Shown here one piece after another: positions 1 through 9,642 of a stretch of DNA of 64,000 nucleotides. Source of the stretch: JAVBJV01 sp031546815 (GTDB taxonomy: Bacteria; Pseudomonadota; Alphaproteobacteria; Acetobacterales; Acetobacteraceae). The DNA is taken from assembly GCA_031546815.1 (NCBI GenBank), contig JAVBJV010000017.1, positions 8,807-72,806 of the forward strand, written 5' to 3'. How positions within the stretch are numbered: position 1 is the stretch's first letter; each line of letters starts with the position of its first letter. A program made the position numbers and the translations under genes. Under the pieces are notes generated by a model that saw only the letters and a list, made by a program, of their open reading frames with translations, was not told the DNA's origin and made no database searches.

Positions 1-2029
1 CCGGGTAGAATTCACCCGCGCCGTGCTGGGCCGCGACTCGATCTCGCGCCGGTCGGGGCGCGCGGGCGCGTTCTCGTGGCCGTCGCCGGTGCGCATCGGG
101 CCGGAAGCGGTGTGGCTGGCCGGCGCACGGCTGGGGAACGAAGGGGCGACAGGACTGTCGTCCCCCAAGCGTTACCTGTGGGATGAAAAACCGGTGGCGC
201 AGGCGTGGCGTTACAACGGGCGCGGCACCGATGGCGTGACGACCGATCCGCCAGTGGGCGGCGCGTTCATGCGGCTGGTCAGCGAAGCGGGCGACCTGCT
301 GTCGCTGAAGGCCAAGCAGCGTCCGGCGATCCGTCCGTATTTTTCACGCTCATCACTGTTCTCGTTCCTGATGGCGGAAATTGTGCTGCAGGCCTGTGCG
401 CAGATCAACGCGCCCGGCATGCGCATGCAGCGCCGCGACTCCGAAGCACCGCGCCGTCTGCGCCGCGTGGTGATGACCGTGCCGCCCGGCATGCCGTTGG
501 CCGAACAGCGTTTGCTGCGCGCGCGCGCCGAAGCGGGCGTGCGGCTGGCCTGGGAAATGCAGGGCTGGTCGGGAACCGAAATCGTGGCTGGCGCGCCGCC
601 ACTGCCCGACGTGACCGCCAACCTTGATGAAGCAACCGCCACGCAGGTGGTCTGGCTGCACAACGAAGTAGCTGAACGTATGGGCGGCGATGCAAAAGCA
701 CTACTGGATGTGCTGACCGCATCTCCGGGTGCGCCGCTGCGCGTGGCCAGCATCGATATCGGCGGCGGCACCACCGATCTGATGGTAGTGTCCTACACGC
801 TGGGCGAAGGCGATGCGGTGATCCCGAACCAGGAATTCCGCGAAAGCTTCAAGACAGCGGGCGACGATCTTCTGCGCCAAGTCATCGCCGAAGTGGTGGT
901 GCCAGCCATTGCCAATTCGTTGCGTGCGGCAGGTGTGGCCGATCCGGGTGCGTTGCTGCGCCGGACGCTGGGCGGTGATCAGGGCGGGCAGAGCGAACAG
1001 GAACGCCATCTGCGCCGCCAGTTCGTGGCCCAGATTCTGGAACCCGCCGGGCTTGCCGTGCTGCACGCCAGCGAACAGGCACCCGAACGGGTCAGCGGCG
1101 AATTACTGCGTCAGAACATCGAACAGATCCTCGGCCGTCGTACGCCGGGGATTGAAACTGCAATCAAGTATCTGGAACGCGTGGCACGCGAAGCGGGTGC
1201 CACACGCGACAGCGTGCTGGAAACCGAAGTCAGCGCCACCGTCCCGCAAGTGGAAAAACTGATCCGCAGTGTGCTCGGCCCCGTGCTTGCCAATCTGTGC
1301 GAGGCGGCGTGGCATCTGCAGTGCGACATCCTGCTGCTCTCGGGCCGCCCGTCGCGGCTGCGCACAGTGACCGATATTGTGCTGGCGAAGATCCCTGTGG
1401 CACCGCATCGGGTGGTGCGCATGCATCGCTATCAGGTGGGCGACAAGTATCCATTCCGCGATGCCGCCAACCGCATCGAAGACCCGAAAACCACTGCCGC
1501 CGTCGGTGCCATGCTGTGCGTTCAGGCCGAAGGGCGGCTGCGCAATTTCCTATTGCGGGCACGCGATTTCAACATGCGCTCCACTGCACGCTTCATCGGG
1601 CGAATGGATCAGTCCGGGCAGATCCGCAATGACTCGATCGTGCTGCACGATGTCGATCTGGATACAGCGAAGGCGGGCGAGGTAAAGTTCACCACGTCAC
1701 TGGGTGCCTCGACCCTGCTTGGTTTCCGCCAGATGCCGATCGAACGTTGGACCGCGCAACCGCTGTATGCGCTGGAACTGACTGACCCAAAATCGAACCG
1801 GCCGCTGCCACTGAAAGTCACCGTGCGCCGCATGGACGACCGCTTCGCCAGCGAGACCGAGGAAGACGCCGAAGGACTGGTGCGCGAAATGTTTCTGGTG
1901 GAAGAAGTTGCTGACGCCAACGGCGACGATGCCGGTGCGCGTTCGGTGCGCCTACAACTGCAGACCATGGAGCGCGGTGAAGGCTATTGGCGCGATACCG
2001 GCAACCTCGAACTGCGGGGGACGCTGTAA
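1..2029 (+). CDS. SrfB-like actin/Hsp70-fold ATPase, 5' partial
   Basis: The frame is open from base 2, with readable protein before the first possible start at 23, so the gene begins upstream; about 675 residues are visible. The family, from Salmonella SrfB, is usually near 1000 residues. A motif IDIGGGTTDL at about 745-780 is the phosphate loop of the actin/Hsp70/FtsA ATPase fold, pointing to ATP binding rather than export. No signal peptide or membrane segment is seen. The stop overlaps the next start by one base (TAATG), so it is translationally coupled to the srfC-like gene. Family assignment rests on the ATPase motif plus the SrfC neighbour; the biochemical role is not established. Confidence 0.75.
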   Translation, partial: RVEFTRAVLGRDSISRRSGRAGAFSWPSPVRIGPEAVWLAGARLGNEGATGLSSPKRYLWDEKPVAQAWRYNGRGTDGVTTDPPVGGAFMRLVSEAGDLLSLKAKQRPAIRPYFSRSSLFSFLMAEIVLQACAQINAPGMRMQRRDSEAPRRLRRVVMTVPPGMPLAEQRLLRARAEAGVRLAWEMQGWSGTEIVAGAPPLPDVTANLDEATATQVVWLHNEVAERMGGDAKALLDVLTASPGAPLRVASIDIGGGTTDLMVVSYTLGEGDAVIPNQEFRESFKTAGDDLLRQVIAEVVVPAIANSLRAAGVADPGALLRRTLGGDQGGQSEQERHLRRQFVAQILEPAGLAVLHASEQAPERVSGELLRQNIEQILGRRTPGIETAIKYLERVAREAGATRDSVLETEVSATVPQVEKLIRSVLGPVLANLCEAAWHLQCDILLLSGRPSRLRTVTDIVLAKIPVAPHRVVRMHRYQVGDKYPFRDAANRIEDPKTTAAVGAMLCVQAEGRLRNFLLRARDFNMRSTARFIGRMDQSGQIRNDSIVLHDVDLDTAKAGEVKFTTSLGASTLLGFRQMPIERWTAQPLYALELTDPKSNRPLPLKVTVRRMDDRFASETEEDAEGLVREMFLVEEVADANGDDAGARSVRLQLQTMERGEGYWRDTGNLELRGTL

Positions 2030-4644
2030 TGCCCCAGACCACCGCCAAGGCCGCCGCCCGCGCGGCCGAGATCAGCACCATCGCCAGCCGCGCGCTCGAT
2101 TGGGTTGGCCAGCATCAGCCAAAGAACCCCGCCCTGATGCGCGAATTGCGCCGCGATGCACGTCGCGCACGCGCGTTACAGGAAGCAGCAGCGCGCCCGG
2201 TGGCAGTCGCCGTGTTCGGTGCATCCCAGGCCGGGAAATCCTATCTGGTGTCGCGGCTTGCAGCGCCGCTGGGTCACCCGCTGGCAGCGCGCTTCGGATC
2301 GACAGAACTCGACTTCCTGCGTGACATCAATCCGCCCGGCGGACAGGAAGCCACGGGTCTGGTCACACGCTTCACTGTAAAGACGCCTGCCGGTTCCCCC
2401 AATGCCCCAGTGGCGCTGCGGCTGCTATCGCAGATCGACGTGGTGAAGATTCTTGCCAACACCTATCTGGAAGACTTCGACCCGGCGGAAGTGGTGATCC
2501 CCGATCTGGATCAGCTGACCACCGCGCTGAAAGCGCTGGAAAGCGCCGCAGGCAGCGGCCCGCAGGACGGGTTACAGCGCGACGATATCGAAGAGTTGCA
2601 GGATTATTTCGGCCGCTATTTCCGTGGCCATGCACTAGTGCAGGCTCTGCCCACCTCGTTCTGGGAACGCCTGGCCGATCTGGCCCCGCGTCTGCCCGCT
2701 GAACGCCGTGCGGAAGCATTTGCGCCGCTGTGGGGCAGTGTGTCGGCACTGAGCGGATGCTGCACCTTGCTGCTGACTGCGCTGAAGCAAATCAACTTCC
2801 AGGGCGAAGTGCGCGCCGGGATTGACGCACTGGTCCCGCGCGAGACCAGCATCATCGACGTGCGCACGCTGTTCACCATGAACCCGACGCAACCGTCGGG
2901 GCAGACCATCGCGCTGCATAATACCAGTGGCGGCACGCTGGCGACACTGGACCGCGTGGTGGTCACTGCGCTGGTTGCGGAAATCACCGTGCCGCTGGCA
3001 ACCAACCCGTGGCCGTTCTTCGACCATACCGACCTGCTCGATTTCCCGGGTGCGCGCACACGTGAAGAAATCTCGGACGCTGAAAACTTCCTGAAAGGCC
3101 CCGAACGTCTGGGCCGCGTGTTCCTGCGCGGCAAGGTCGCCTATCTGTTCCAGCGCTACAACGCAGAGCAGGAAATCAGCGCGATGCTGCTCTGCGTCGG
3201 CCCATCAAACCAGGAAGTGCAGACCCTGCCGCGCATGGTGGACGACTGGATCGCCGGCACTGCCGGCCCCACGCCGGCCGAACGCGCCAATGTACGCTGC
3301 AACATGTTCCTGGTGCTGACCAAGTTCGACAGCGAGTTCGAGGAAAAGGCCGGCGAAGACGTCACATCGGGCCAGCGCTGGACGGCGCGCATGCAGGCCT
3401 CGCTGACCGACTTCTTCGGCAAGGCGTATAGCTGGCCGCACGAATGGACTCCTGGCAAGGCGTTCAACAACACATTCTGGCTGCGTAATCCGTCGATCGG
3501 GTTCGGCGCGGTGTTCGACTATGAACCGCAGACCGACCCCAACGAACCCGCCACCGAGATCGGTGTAGCGCCGCGCGCCGAAGCGGCGGTGAAGGTGCGG
3601 CGCGATGCGTATGTGACCAATGAACTGGTGCAGCGTTACTTCGCCGACCCGGCAAAAGCGTGGGACGAAGCCCTGCGCGCCAATGATGGCGGGATCAGCC
3701 ATCTGGCAGCCGCCCTTGCGCCCGTCTGCGATCCGCATCTGAAGGCGCAACAGGTTGGTGGCCGGTCGGAAGCGATTGCATCCGGCGTCACTGCACGGCT
3801 GCGTCCATTCTATCACGCGGGCGACGCGACCGAACGGATCGAACAGGCACGCGTGCGTGGACGCGCCGTGGCGCAGCTGCTGGCAAAATGCGCGGCTGGT
3901 CAGATGCTGGGGTCTCTGTTGCGCTCGCTCCAGGTCGAGACCGATCAAGTCGCTGCCGTCTACTGGCGTCAGCAGAACGACGCGACTACCGGCACCGCCC
4001 CTGTCGGCACCGCCACCACGCACGATGATTACGCCGACTTCCTGATGGACGACACGCCCGCGCAAGCGGCAGCGCCGGTCGTCACGGGACCACGCGATTC
4101 GTACGAACATCTGGCCGATCTGGCGCTAGAAGACTGGGCCGGACACATGCGCAGTCTGGCCGAGAACGAGCATGCCTGGATCGCGTTTGGCATGTCGGCG
4201 GAACAGCTGCTCGATCTGGCGGGAGAAATCATCCAGGCGGCACGCCGCCTGAACCTGCGCGATTCCATCGCCAATACATTGCGCACCCGCGCGGGTTTCC
4301 AGGGCCGCGTCGGCGCGACCGAAGCCAAGCAGGTCGCCATCGTGGAAGCGATGCTGAACAACTTCGTCTACCGGCTGGGCTGGGATGCGGTGGAGCTGGG
4401 CAAACGCCCACGCGCCCCGCGCAGCGAACAGGCGATTTTCCTGCCCCGCGCACCGGACAAGGCCCCACCGACGCTACCCGAACACGCGGTAGCGTTCGAG
4501 GCGCAGTTCAACAAGGACTGGATCACCGCCGTGATGCAGACCATGGAGGACAATGCGCGTTCGACCGACGGTGTTGAATTCGACATTCAAGCAAATGAAA
4601 CTCTGGGCGCCATGTTGAAGGGCCTCGCGCCGCAGGCGCTGTAA
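2029..4644 (+). CDS. SrfC-like P-loop GTPase (putative virulence factor family)
   Basis: 871 residues. The G1/P-loop GASQAGKS lies at about residues 64-71. A G3-like LLDFPGAR (DxxG) lies near 335-342 and a G4 LTKFD (TKxD) near 430, so a complete GTPase set is visible. A basic helical stretch precedes the P-loop and long helical segments follow, as in dynamin-like or SrfC proteins. There is no signal peptide, so it is probably cytoplasmic and acts with the SrfB-like ATPase whose stop overlaps its start. ATG 2029 is preferred over the in-frame start at 1987, which lies inside the upstream gene. SrfC-type family membership is well supported; function is inferred. Confidence 0.8.
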   Translation: MPQTTAKAAARAAEISTIASRALDWVGQHQPKNPALMRELRRDARRARALQEAAARPVAVAVFGASQAGKSYLVSRLAAPLGHPLAARFGSTELDFLRDINPPGGQEATGLVTRFTVKTPAGSPNAPVALRLLSQIDVVKILANTYLEDFDPAEVVIPDLDQLTTALKALESAAGSGPQDGLQRDDIEELQDYFGRYFRGHALVQALPTSFWERLADLAPRLPAERRAEAFAPLWGSVSALSGCCTLLLTALKQINFQGEVRAGIDALVPRETSIIDVRTLFTMNPTQPSGQTIALHNTSGGTLATLDRVVVTALVAEITVPLATNPWPFFDHTDLLDFPGARTREEISDAENFLKGPERLGRVFLRGKVAYLFQRYNAEQEISAMLLCVGPSNQEVQTLPRMVDDWIAGTAGPTPAERANVRCNMFLVLTKFDSEFEEKAGEDVTSGQRWTARMQASLTDFFGKAYSWPHEWTPGKAFNNTFWLRNPSIGFGAVFDYEPQTDPNEPATEIGVAPRAEAAVKVRRDAYVTNELVQRYFADPAKAWDEALRANDGGISHLAAALAPVCDPHLKAQQVGGRSEAIASGVTARLRPFYHAGDATERIEQARVRGRAVAQLLAKCAAGQMLGSLLRSLQVETDQVAAVYWRQQNDATTGTAPVGTATTHDDYADFLMDDTPAQAAAPVVTGPRDSYEHLADLALEDWAGHMRSLAENEHAWIAFGMSAEQLLDLAGEIIQAARRLNLRDSIANTLRTRAGFQGRVGATEAKQVAIVEAMLNNFVYRLGWDAVELGKRPRAPRSEQAIFLPRAPDKAPPTLPEHAVAFEAQFNKDWITAVMQTMEDNARSTDGVEFDIQANETLGAMLKGLAPQAL

Positions 4645-4659
4645 GTTACAGGATCAGTT

Positions 4660-5817
4660 ATGAATACCGGCATTGCACGCAAACATCCCGACTACCCCGC
4701 TGGGCACGCGCTGCTGCGCCTCTCTGGTGCGTCGTCGGTAGTGTCGGACCCGCGACTGAAGATTTTGCGCGTGCACGATCAGCCGGTGCTCGGCCCCGAT
4801 GGCTGGCAGGCGGGCGAAGCGTGGTTGCAGCCGATGGACGCCATGGCCGATGGCGACGATCTGGTGCTGACGCTGGGCCCTGATATCGTCCAGTATTTAG
4901 AGGAAGGCACGCTGGAAGTTCTGCTGCCGGGCATGGCCACCAACGACAGTTACGTCGTGAGCTGGCCGGTGATCCCACAGATGCGCAGTGCCGGGTCCGG
5001 CCCGGTGCGCGGCAGGGCATTTCCGGCCGCCCCCATACGTCCAGCACCGCCGCCGCCAAAGCCCGAGCCTGAACCCGAACCGGCTCCAGACGAGCCATTG
5101 ACTCTGGCTTCGGACGCGTCGGCACCTGCCGAAGAATTACCGCCTCCTCCGACACCGGAGCCCGCAAAGAAAAAATCCAGTGCGTTATTGGTAATTCTGT
5201 TGTTGCTGCTCATCCTGGCTACTGCCGGAGCTGGTGCTGCGTATTATTTCGGCCTGCTGGATCAGTATCTGAACGGCACGGAAGAACAGACCGCGCCCCC
5301 CACACAGCCCGATCAGGAACCTCCGCCCGCGCAACCCGATCCAGAGCCGCCACCGCCGCCTGCGCAACCCGATCCGGAACCACCTCCGCCGCCCCCCCCC
5401 CAGGCCGAGGCACGTCCCTGCACGCCTGAAGACGGGCGCGACCCAGCCACACTTGCGGCACGCGACATCGTCGCCATGCAGGGCTGTGGCGCGGGCGACA
5501 TGGAACGCGTGGCCGAGGGTATGCAACAGGCCGGCCGTCACGACGATGCGCTGCTACTGCTGGAAACCCTGGCCGAGCGCAACCATGCTCCGGCGATGAC
5601 GGCGCTGGCGCGTTTGTATGATCCGAACGGCTTCACCCCCGGTCGGCCATTCTCCGCCCCCGATGCGCGTCAGGCCGCCAAGCTGTATCAGCAGGCCGTG
5701 CGCGTGGGCGATAACTCGGCCGAGGCACCGCGCGCCGCGTTGCGCACTTACCTTGAACAGCGCGCCAACGATGGCGACACGACGGCGCGTCTGGCATTGC
5801 AGGATTTCTGGCCATGA
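4660..5817 (+). CDS. single-pass membrane protein with Pro-rich linkers and Sel1/TPR-like C-terminus
   Basis: 385 residues, no name recognised. The N-terminal 115 residues look like a compact cytoplasmic domain. Then come a Pro/Glu-rich linker, KKKSS, a strongly hydrophobic segment at about residues 175-197, a second Pro-rich linker with PDPEPPPPP repeats, and a helical C-terminal domain of about 120 residues resembling Sel1/TPR repeats (ALLLLETLAERNHAPAMTALARL). The topology suggests N-in, C-out, bridging the SrfB/SrfC pair to the periplasm (inference). The sequence ACAGGATC precedes ATG 4660. The second linker carries a run of ten C bases at 5392-5401. Its stop overlaps the vWA gene start. 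Confidence 0.65.
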   Translation: MNTGIARKHPDYPAGHALLRLSGASSVVSDPRLKILRVHDQPVLGPDGWQAGEAWLQPMDAMADGDDLVLTLGPDIVQYLEEGTLEVLLPGMATNDSYVVSWPVIPQMRSAGSGPVRGRAFPAAPIRPAPPPPKPEPEPEPAPDEPLTLASDASAPAEELPPPPTPEPAKKKSSALLVILLLLLILATAGAGAAYYFGLLDQYLNGTEEQTAPPTQPDQEPPPAQPDPEPPPPPAQPDPEPPPPPPPQAEARPCTPEDGRDPATLAARDIVAMQGCGAGDMERVAEGMQQAGRHDDALLLLETLAERNHAPAMTALARLYDPNGFTPGRPFSAPDARQAAKLYQQAVRVGDNSAEAPRAALRTYLEQRANDGDTTARLALQDFWP

Positions 5818-7754
5818 CCTTTCGCCGCTCACTGCTGACGCTGGGGATGCTGACCGCCGCGGGCTTCGCCTTTCCCGCACTGGCGCAGGCCCCGGCCGCT
5901 GGAGATCGCCGCCAGCCGCTGCTGATCCCAAACAAACGCACGCTGTTCCAGCGCGTCATCCTGCGCCCTGGCGCGCGCCTGTCGCCGCAGCCGAACGGCG
6001 AGGGGCAGCCCGCCGACGGATTCTCTGCGTTCTACGTCTACGCCCGACAGGGACAGGGCGCGGACGAATGGATGGAAGTCGGCCCTGCCACCGATGGCCA
6101 CACAATCGGCTGGGTGAAGGCCGAACGCACCATCGCCTGGAATCACGCGATGGTCGCCGCTTTCACCAACCCCGCCGGGCGTGGCCGCACGCTGTTCCTC
6201 GACACATCAGACCGGGCCCGTGCATTGCTCGGCAATAACGGCGAGGCCGAGGCCAAACGCCTGCGCGCCGAAGCCGCTGGTGGGCAAGCGCCACAAGGCG
6301 TGGTGGCGCTGGAGCCGGAACGCTACATCGATATCTCGCGTCAGTTCTATATGCTTCCGATCCTCAGCGCCGACATGGTTGACCGCGAAACCGGTGGCCC
6401 CGTGCGCGTGCTGGAAGTGGCCTCGGCCCCAGCAGAACGCCCGCCGCCGCCGCCGCCGCCACCCGATGTGCTGGCCAGCTTTAAGGCCGGGCTGGTGTTC
6501 GTAGTTGATACAACGATGTCGATGCAGCCCTATATCGACCGTACGCGCGAAGCGATGGAGAGCGTGGTCTCGACACTGGGCAACACGGCGGTGAAGGACA
6601 ATTTCCGCTTTGGTGTGGTTGGCTATCGCGATAGCCGCGAAGCATCGCCGCGTGGGTTTGAATACGCCTCGAACGTGTTCGCTGTGCCTGATTTTGCACA
6701 ACCGCCCGAAGCCGCGCTAACTGCAATGCGCGGAATGAACGCCACCACGGCGGATAACGAAGGTTTCGACGAAGATCCCGTCACCGGCCTGCGCGATGCG
6801 CTGAAGCAGGTGGAATGGAGCGCGTTCGGCGGACGTTACATCGTGCTGATTACCGATGCCGGGGCGCGCGACGCATCAGACCGGTTGTCTGGCACGCATA
6901 TGGGGCTGGACGAAATCCGCCAGCAGGCAAAACTGCAAGGCGTGGCGCTGTTCGTCATTCATCTGCAAACACCCGCAGGGCGCGCCAACCACCAGCGCGC
7001 ACGCCAGCAATATATAGCGCTGACGCAGACGGACGCCGCTGGATCGCTGTATTTCCCGGTCGAAGGCGGCGCACAGGATCAGTTCCGAACCACAGTCAGC
7101 GCGCTGATCGAAGGTATTCTGCAACAGGTGGCGGCCACCACCGGACGCTCGATCGACCAACTGCGCGCCCCGCGCCAGCAGACACCGCAGCAACAGCAGA
7201 TCACCGAGCGCGTCAGCATCGTCGGGCAGGCAATGCGCCTCGCCTATCTGGGCCGCGTGGAACAGACCGCCGCGCCCGAAGCGGTGCGCAGCTTCGTGCT
7301 GGACCGCGATCCGGAGGCACCCGGCAACACGGCCATCGATGTGCGCATCCTGCTGACCCGCAACCAGCTCTCCGATCTGGGGCAGGCGCTGGAAGGCATT
7401 CTGCGGGCGGGGCGTTCGGCGCGCCTGGACAGTTCGGCGTTCTTCGGCCAGTTGCGCAGCGCGTTTGCGCTCGCCGCCCGCGACCCCTCGCGCATTGCGC
7501 AGGCTGGGCGGCTGGGCGGGTTGCTGGGGGAATATCTGGAAGGGCTGCCGTATCAGTCCGAAGTGATGGACATCTCGGAACAGGACTGGCTGGCCATGGG
7601 TGCGGGCGCACAGGCGCGCATCCTCAACAACGTGGACGCCAAGCTGCGCCTGTATCAGGAATTCAATCAGCAGGCCGATCTGTGGGTCACGCTGACCGGG
7701 CGCCGCGATGCCGGTGAACAGGTCTTCCCCGTACCGCTCGAGGCATTGCCCTGA
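5814..7754 (+). CDS. secreted von Willebrand factor A domain protein
   Basis: 646 residues. A clear Sec signal peptide (MTFRRSLLTLGMLTAAGFAF, ending near ALAQA) directs it to the periplasm. A SH3-like N-terminal region is followed by a run of eight prolines, then a vWA domain from about residue 222 with the metal-site motif VVDTTMSM (DxTxS form) and a later ITDAG strand. The C-terminal 250 residues are Gln/Arg-rich and helical, with no domain I can name. The start overlaps the preceding stop (ATGA). In this context it probably senses or scaffolds a periplasmic partner of the ABC transporter encoded downstream (inference). Confidence 0.75.
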   Translation: MTFRRSLLTLGMLTAAGFAFPALAQAPAAGDRRQPLLIPNKRTLFQRVILRPGARLSPQPNGEGQPADGFSAFYVYARQGQGADEWMEVGPATDGHTIGWVKAERTIAWNHAMVAAFTNPAGRGRTLFLDTSDRARALLGNNGEAEAKRLRAEAAGGQAPQGVVALEPERYIDISRQFYMLPILSADMVDRETGGPVRVLEVASAPAERPPPPPPPPDVLASFKAGLVFVVDTTMSMQPYIDRTREAMESVVSTLGNTAVKDNFRFGVVGYRDSREASPRGFEYASNVFAVPDFAQPPEAALTAMRGMNATTADNEGFDEDPVTGLRDALKQVEWSAFGGRYIVLITDAGARDASDRLSGTHMGLDEIRQQAKLQGVALFVIHLQTPAGRANHQRARQQYIALTQTDAAGSLYFPVEGGAQDQFRTTVSALIEGILQQVAATTGRSIDQLRAPRQQTPQQQQITERVSIVGQAMRLAYLGRVEQTAAPEAVRSFVLDRDPEAPGNTAIDVRILLTRNQLSDLGQALEGILRAGRSARLDSSAFFGQLRSAFALAARDPSRIAQAGRLGGLLGEYLEGLPYQSEVMDISEQDWLAMGAGAQARILNNVDAKLRLYQEFNQQADLWVTLTGRRDAGEQVFPVPLEALP

Positions 7755-8458
7755 CCCCTGCCCTGCACGTCGAGACCGTCGCTCGCCAACTGGGCGATGG
7801 CGCGGGGGCTTTCAGTCTGCATATCGACCGGCTGACGCTGTATCCGGGCGAGCGCATCGCCGTGGTCGGGCCGTCGGGCTGCGGCAAATCCACCCTGCTG
7901 GGGCTGGTGGCGCTGGCGCTGAAACCCGAACAGGCCGAGGCGCTGGTTCTGGGCAATGCCGATGTGTGGCGGCTGTGGCAGCGCGATGCGCAGCGCGACC
8001 TTGCCACACTGCGTGCCACCGCGCTGGGTTTCGTGCCACAGACCGCAGGCCTGCTGCCGTTCCTGACAGTGGGCGAGAACATCCGCCTCAGCCAGCGACT
8101 GGTCGGGCGCATCGATGAAGACCGCGTGCAGATGCTGGCCGAACGGCTGGATATCGTGCAGGCAATGGGCCGCCTGCCCGCGCATGTCTCGGTCGGGCAG
8201 CGCCAACGCGCGGCGATTGCACGCGCGCTGGCACATGCCCCCGCGCTGGTGCTGGCTGACGAGCCGACCGCATCGGTGCATCCGACTCAAGCCGACGACA
8301 TTCTGAAGCTGCTGCTGGAAGTGGCCGATGCAGGCACTGCGCTGCTGATGACCACGCACGATCCCGCACGCGCCGAAGCTGCGGGATTCACACTCGCCCC
8401 CTGTGCGCCAGTGCCGGATGTGGCGCGCACGCATTTCAGCTGGGTGGGCCACACATGA
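7751..8458 (+). CDS. ABC transporter ATP-binding protein (LolD/MacB type), non-AUG start proposed
   Basis: About 235 residues from the proposed start. Visible motifs are Walker A GPSGCGKST, a Q-loop near FVPQTAGLLPF, the signature VSVGQRQRAAIARAL, Walker B ALVLADEPTA and switch His TTHDPA. The reading frame is open from 7718 and encodes the expected first strands (LHVETVARQLG, then LTLYPGERIAVVG). There is no ATG, GTG or TTG until GTG 7862, which would remove the strand before Walker A. CTG at 7751 overlaps the vWA stop as CTGA and sits seven bases after GAGG at 7740-7743, so I propose it as the start. The partner permease follows. Confidence 0.75.
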   Translation: MTPALHVETVARQLGDGAGAFSLHIDRLTLYPGERIAVVGPSGCGKSTLLGLVALALKPEQAEALVLGNADVWRLWQRDAQRDLATLRATALGFVPQTAGLLPFLTVGENIRLSQRLVGRIDEDRVQMLAERLDIVQAMGRLPAHVSVGQRQRAAIARALAHAPALVLADEPTASVHPTQADDILKLLLEVADAGTALLMTTHDPARAEAAGFTLAPCAPVPDVARTHFSWVGHT

Positions 8459-9642
8459 TGATCGCCTTCCGCCTGGCGCTGGCCGATCTTCGGCACGAGA
8501 AACTGATGGCGCTGTGCACCACGCTGGCCGTCGCCGCCGTGCTCGCCCCGCTGCTGGTGCTGGCCGGGCTGCGCAGCGGCGTGATCGAGGGGTTGCGCGC
8601 GGCACTGCTGGAAGATGCACGCGCGCGCGAAATCGTCTCGGCATCCAACAGCACGTTCACGCAGGACTGGTTGCAACAGATCCGCGCCCGCCCCGACATC
8701 ACCTTCATCGCCCCACGCACCCGCGCCCTGGCCGCCACGCTACTGTTGGAACGCGCGGACGGCACACGGCAGAGCCGGGTGGAGCTGATCCCATCAGACA
8801 CTGGCGACCCATTGCTGGCGGGCGATGCCCCACAGGGCGAAGGGCTGATCCTTTCCACACAGGCGGCGGCGCGGCTTGATGCGCGCGCAGGCGATGTGCT
8901 GATCGGCCGGTTGGGCCGCATTCTGGAAGGACGGCGCGAAACGCTGGCGCTGGAATTCCGCGTGCAGAGCATCGCCCCGGTCTCGGCCTTTGCGCGTGAT
9001 GGAGCGTTCATCACCCTGCCCGTCGCCACAGGGCTCGAGGACTGGCAGGAAGGCCGCGGCACTCTGACCACCACCGCCGATCTGCGCACACTGGACACCC
9101 GCGTCAGCTTCGCCGGTTTCCGCGCCTATGCCCGCCAGATCGAGGATATTCCCCCGCTGGTCGCCATGTTCCGCGCGGGCGAGATCGAAACCGTCTCGCG
9201 CGCGGAAGATGTGGCGCAGTTGCTGACGCTGGATCGCGGCCTCTCGCGGCTGTTCTTCATCATCGCGCTGGTGGGGGGGATCGGGTTTCTGCTGTCTCTG
9301 GGCGCCGGGCTGTGGGCGAATGTGGTGCGCAAGCGCATGTCGCTGGCAGGGCTGCGACTGATGGGCGCGCAACGCAGCGTGCTGATCGTGTTCCCCACCG
9401 CGCAGGCGGCTGTCTTGTCAGTCGGCGGTGCGCTGCTGGCAGTGGCGCTGGCACAGGGCACGGCAGCGGCGATCAACGCCGGGTTCGACATTGCGACGTT
9501 CAATCACAAACTGTGCGACATTACGCTGATGCATTGCGTGATCGGCGTGAGCTTCGCGCTGGTGGGGGCGTTGCTCGCCTCGACCCTGGCGGCGTGGCAT
9601 GCCAGCACGACAGAACCTTTTGATGCGGTCCGGGGGCCATAA
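8455..9642 (+). CDS. ABC transporter permease, FtsX/MacB-LolCE type
   Basis: 395 residues. A long N-terminal hydrophobic helix (LCTTLAVAAVLAPLLVLAGL) is followed by a periplasmic domain of about 230 residues. Three C-terminal helices follow, near residues 260-285, 310-340 and 355-385, with the FtsX-type stretch LSLGAGLWANVVRKRMSLAGLR. This four-helix layout matches MacB/LolC-type mechanotransmission permeases, which extract lipoproteins or drive periplasmic partners rather than moving solutes across the bilayer. ATG 8455 overlaps the ATPase stop. An alternative ATG lies at 8458. Substrate unknown; the two lipoprotein genes just downstream on the other strand are possible clients (inference). 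Confidence 0.8.
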   Translation: MMIAFRLALADLRHEKLMALCTTLAVAAVLAPLLVLAGLRSGVIEGLRAALLEDARAREIVSASNSTFTQDWLQQIRARPDITFIAPRTRALAATLLLERADGTRQSRVELIPSDTGDPLLAGDAPQGEGLILSTQAAARLDARAGDVLIGRLGRILEGRRETLALEFRVQSIAPVSAFARDGAFITLPVATGLEDWQEGRGTLTTTADLRTLDTRVSFAGFRAYARQIEDIPPLVAMFRAGEIETVSRAEDVAQLLTLDRGLSRLFFIIALVGGIGFLLSLGAGLWANVVRKRMSLAGLRLMGAQRSVLIVFPTAQAAVLSVGGALLAVALAQGTAAAINAGFDIATFNHKLCDITLMHCVIGVSFALVGALLASTLAAWHASTTEPFDAVRGP

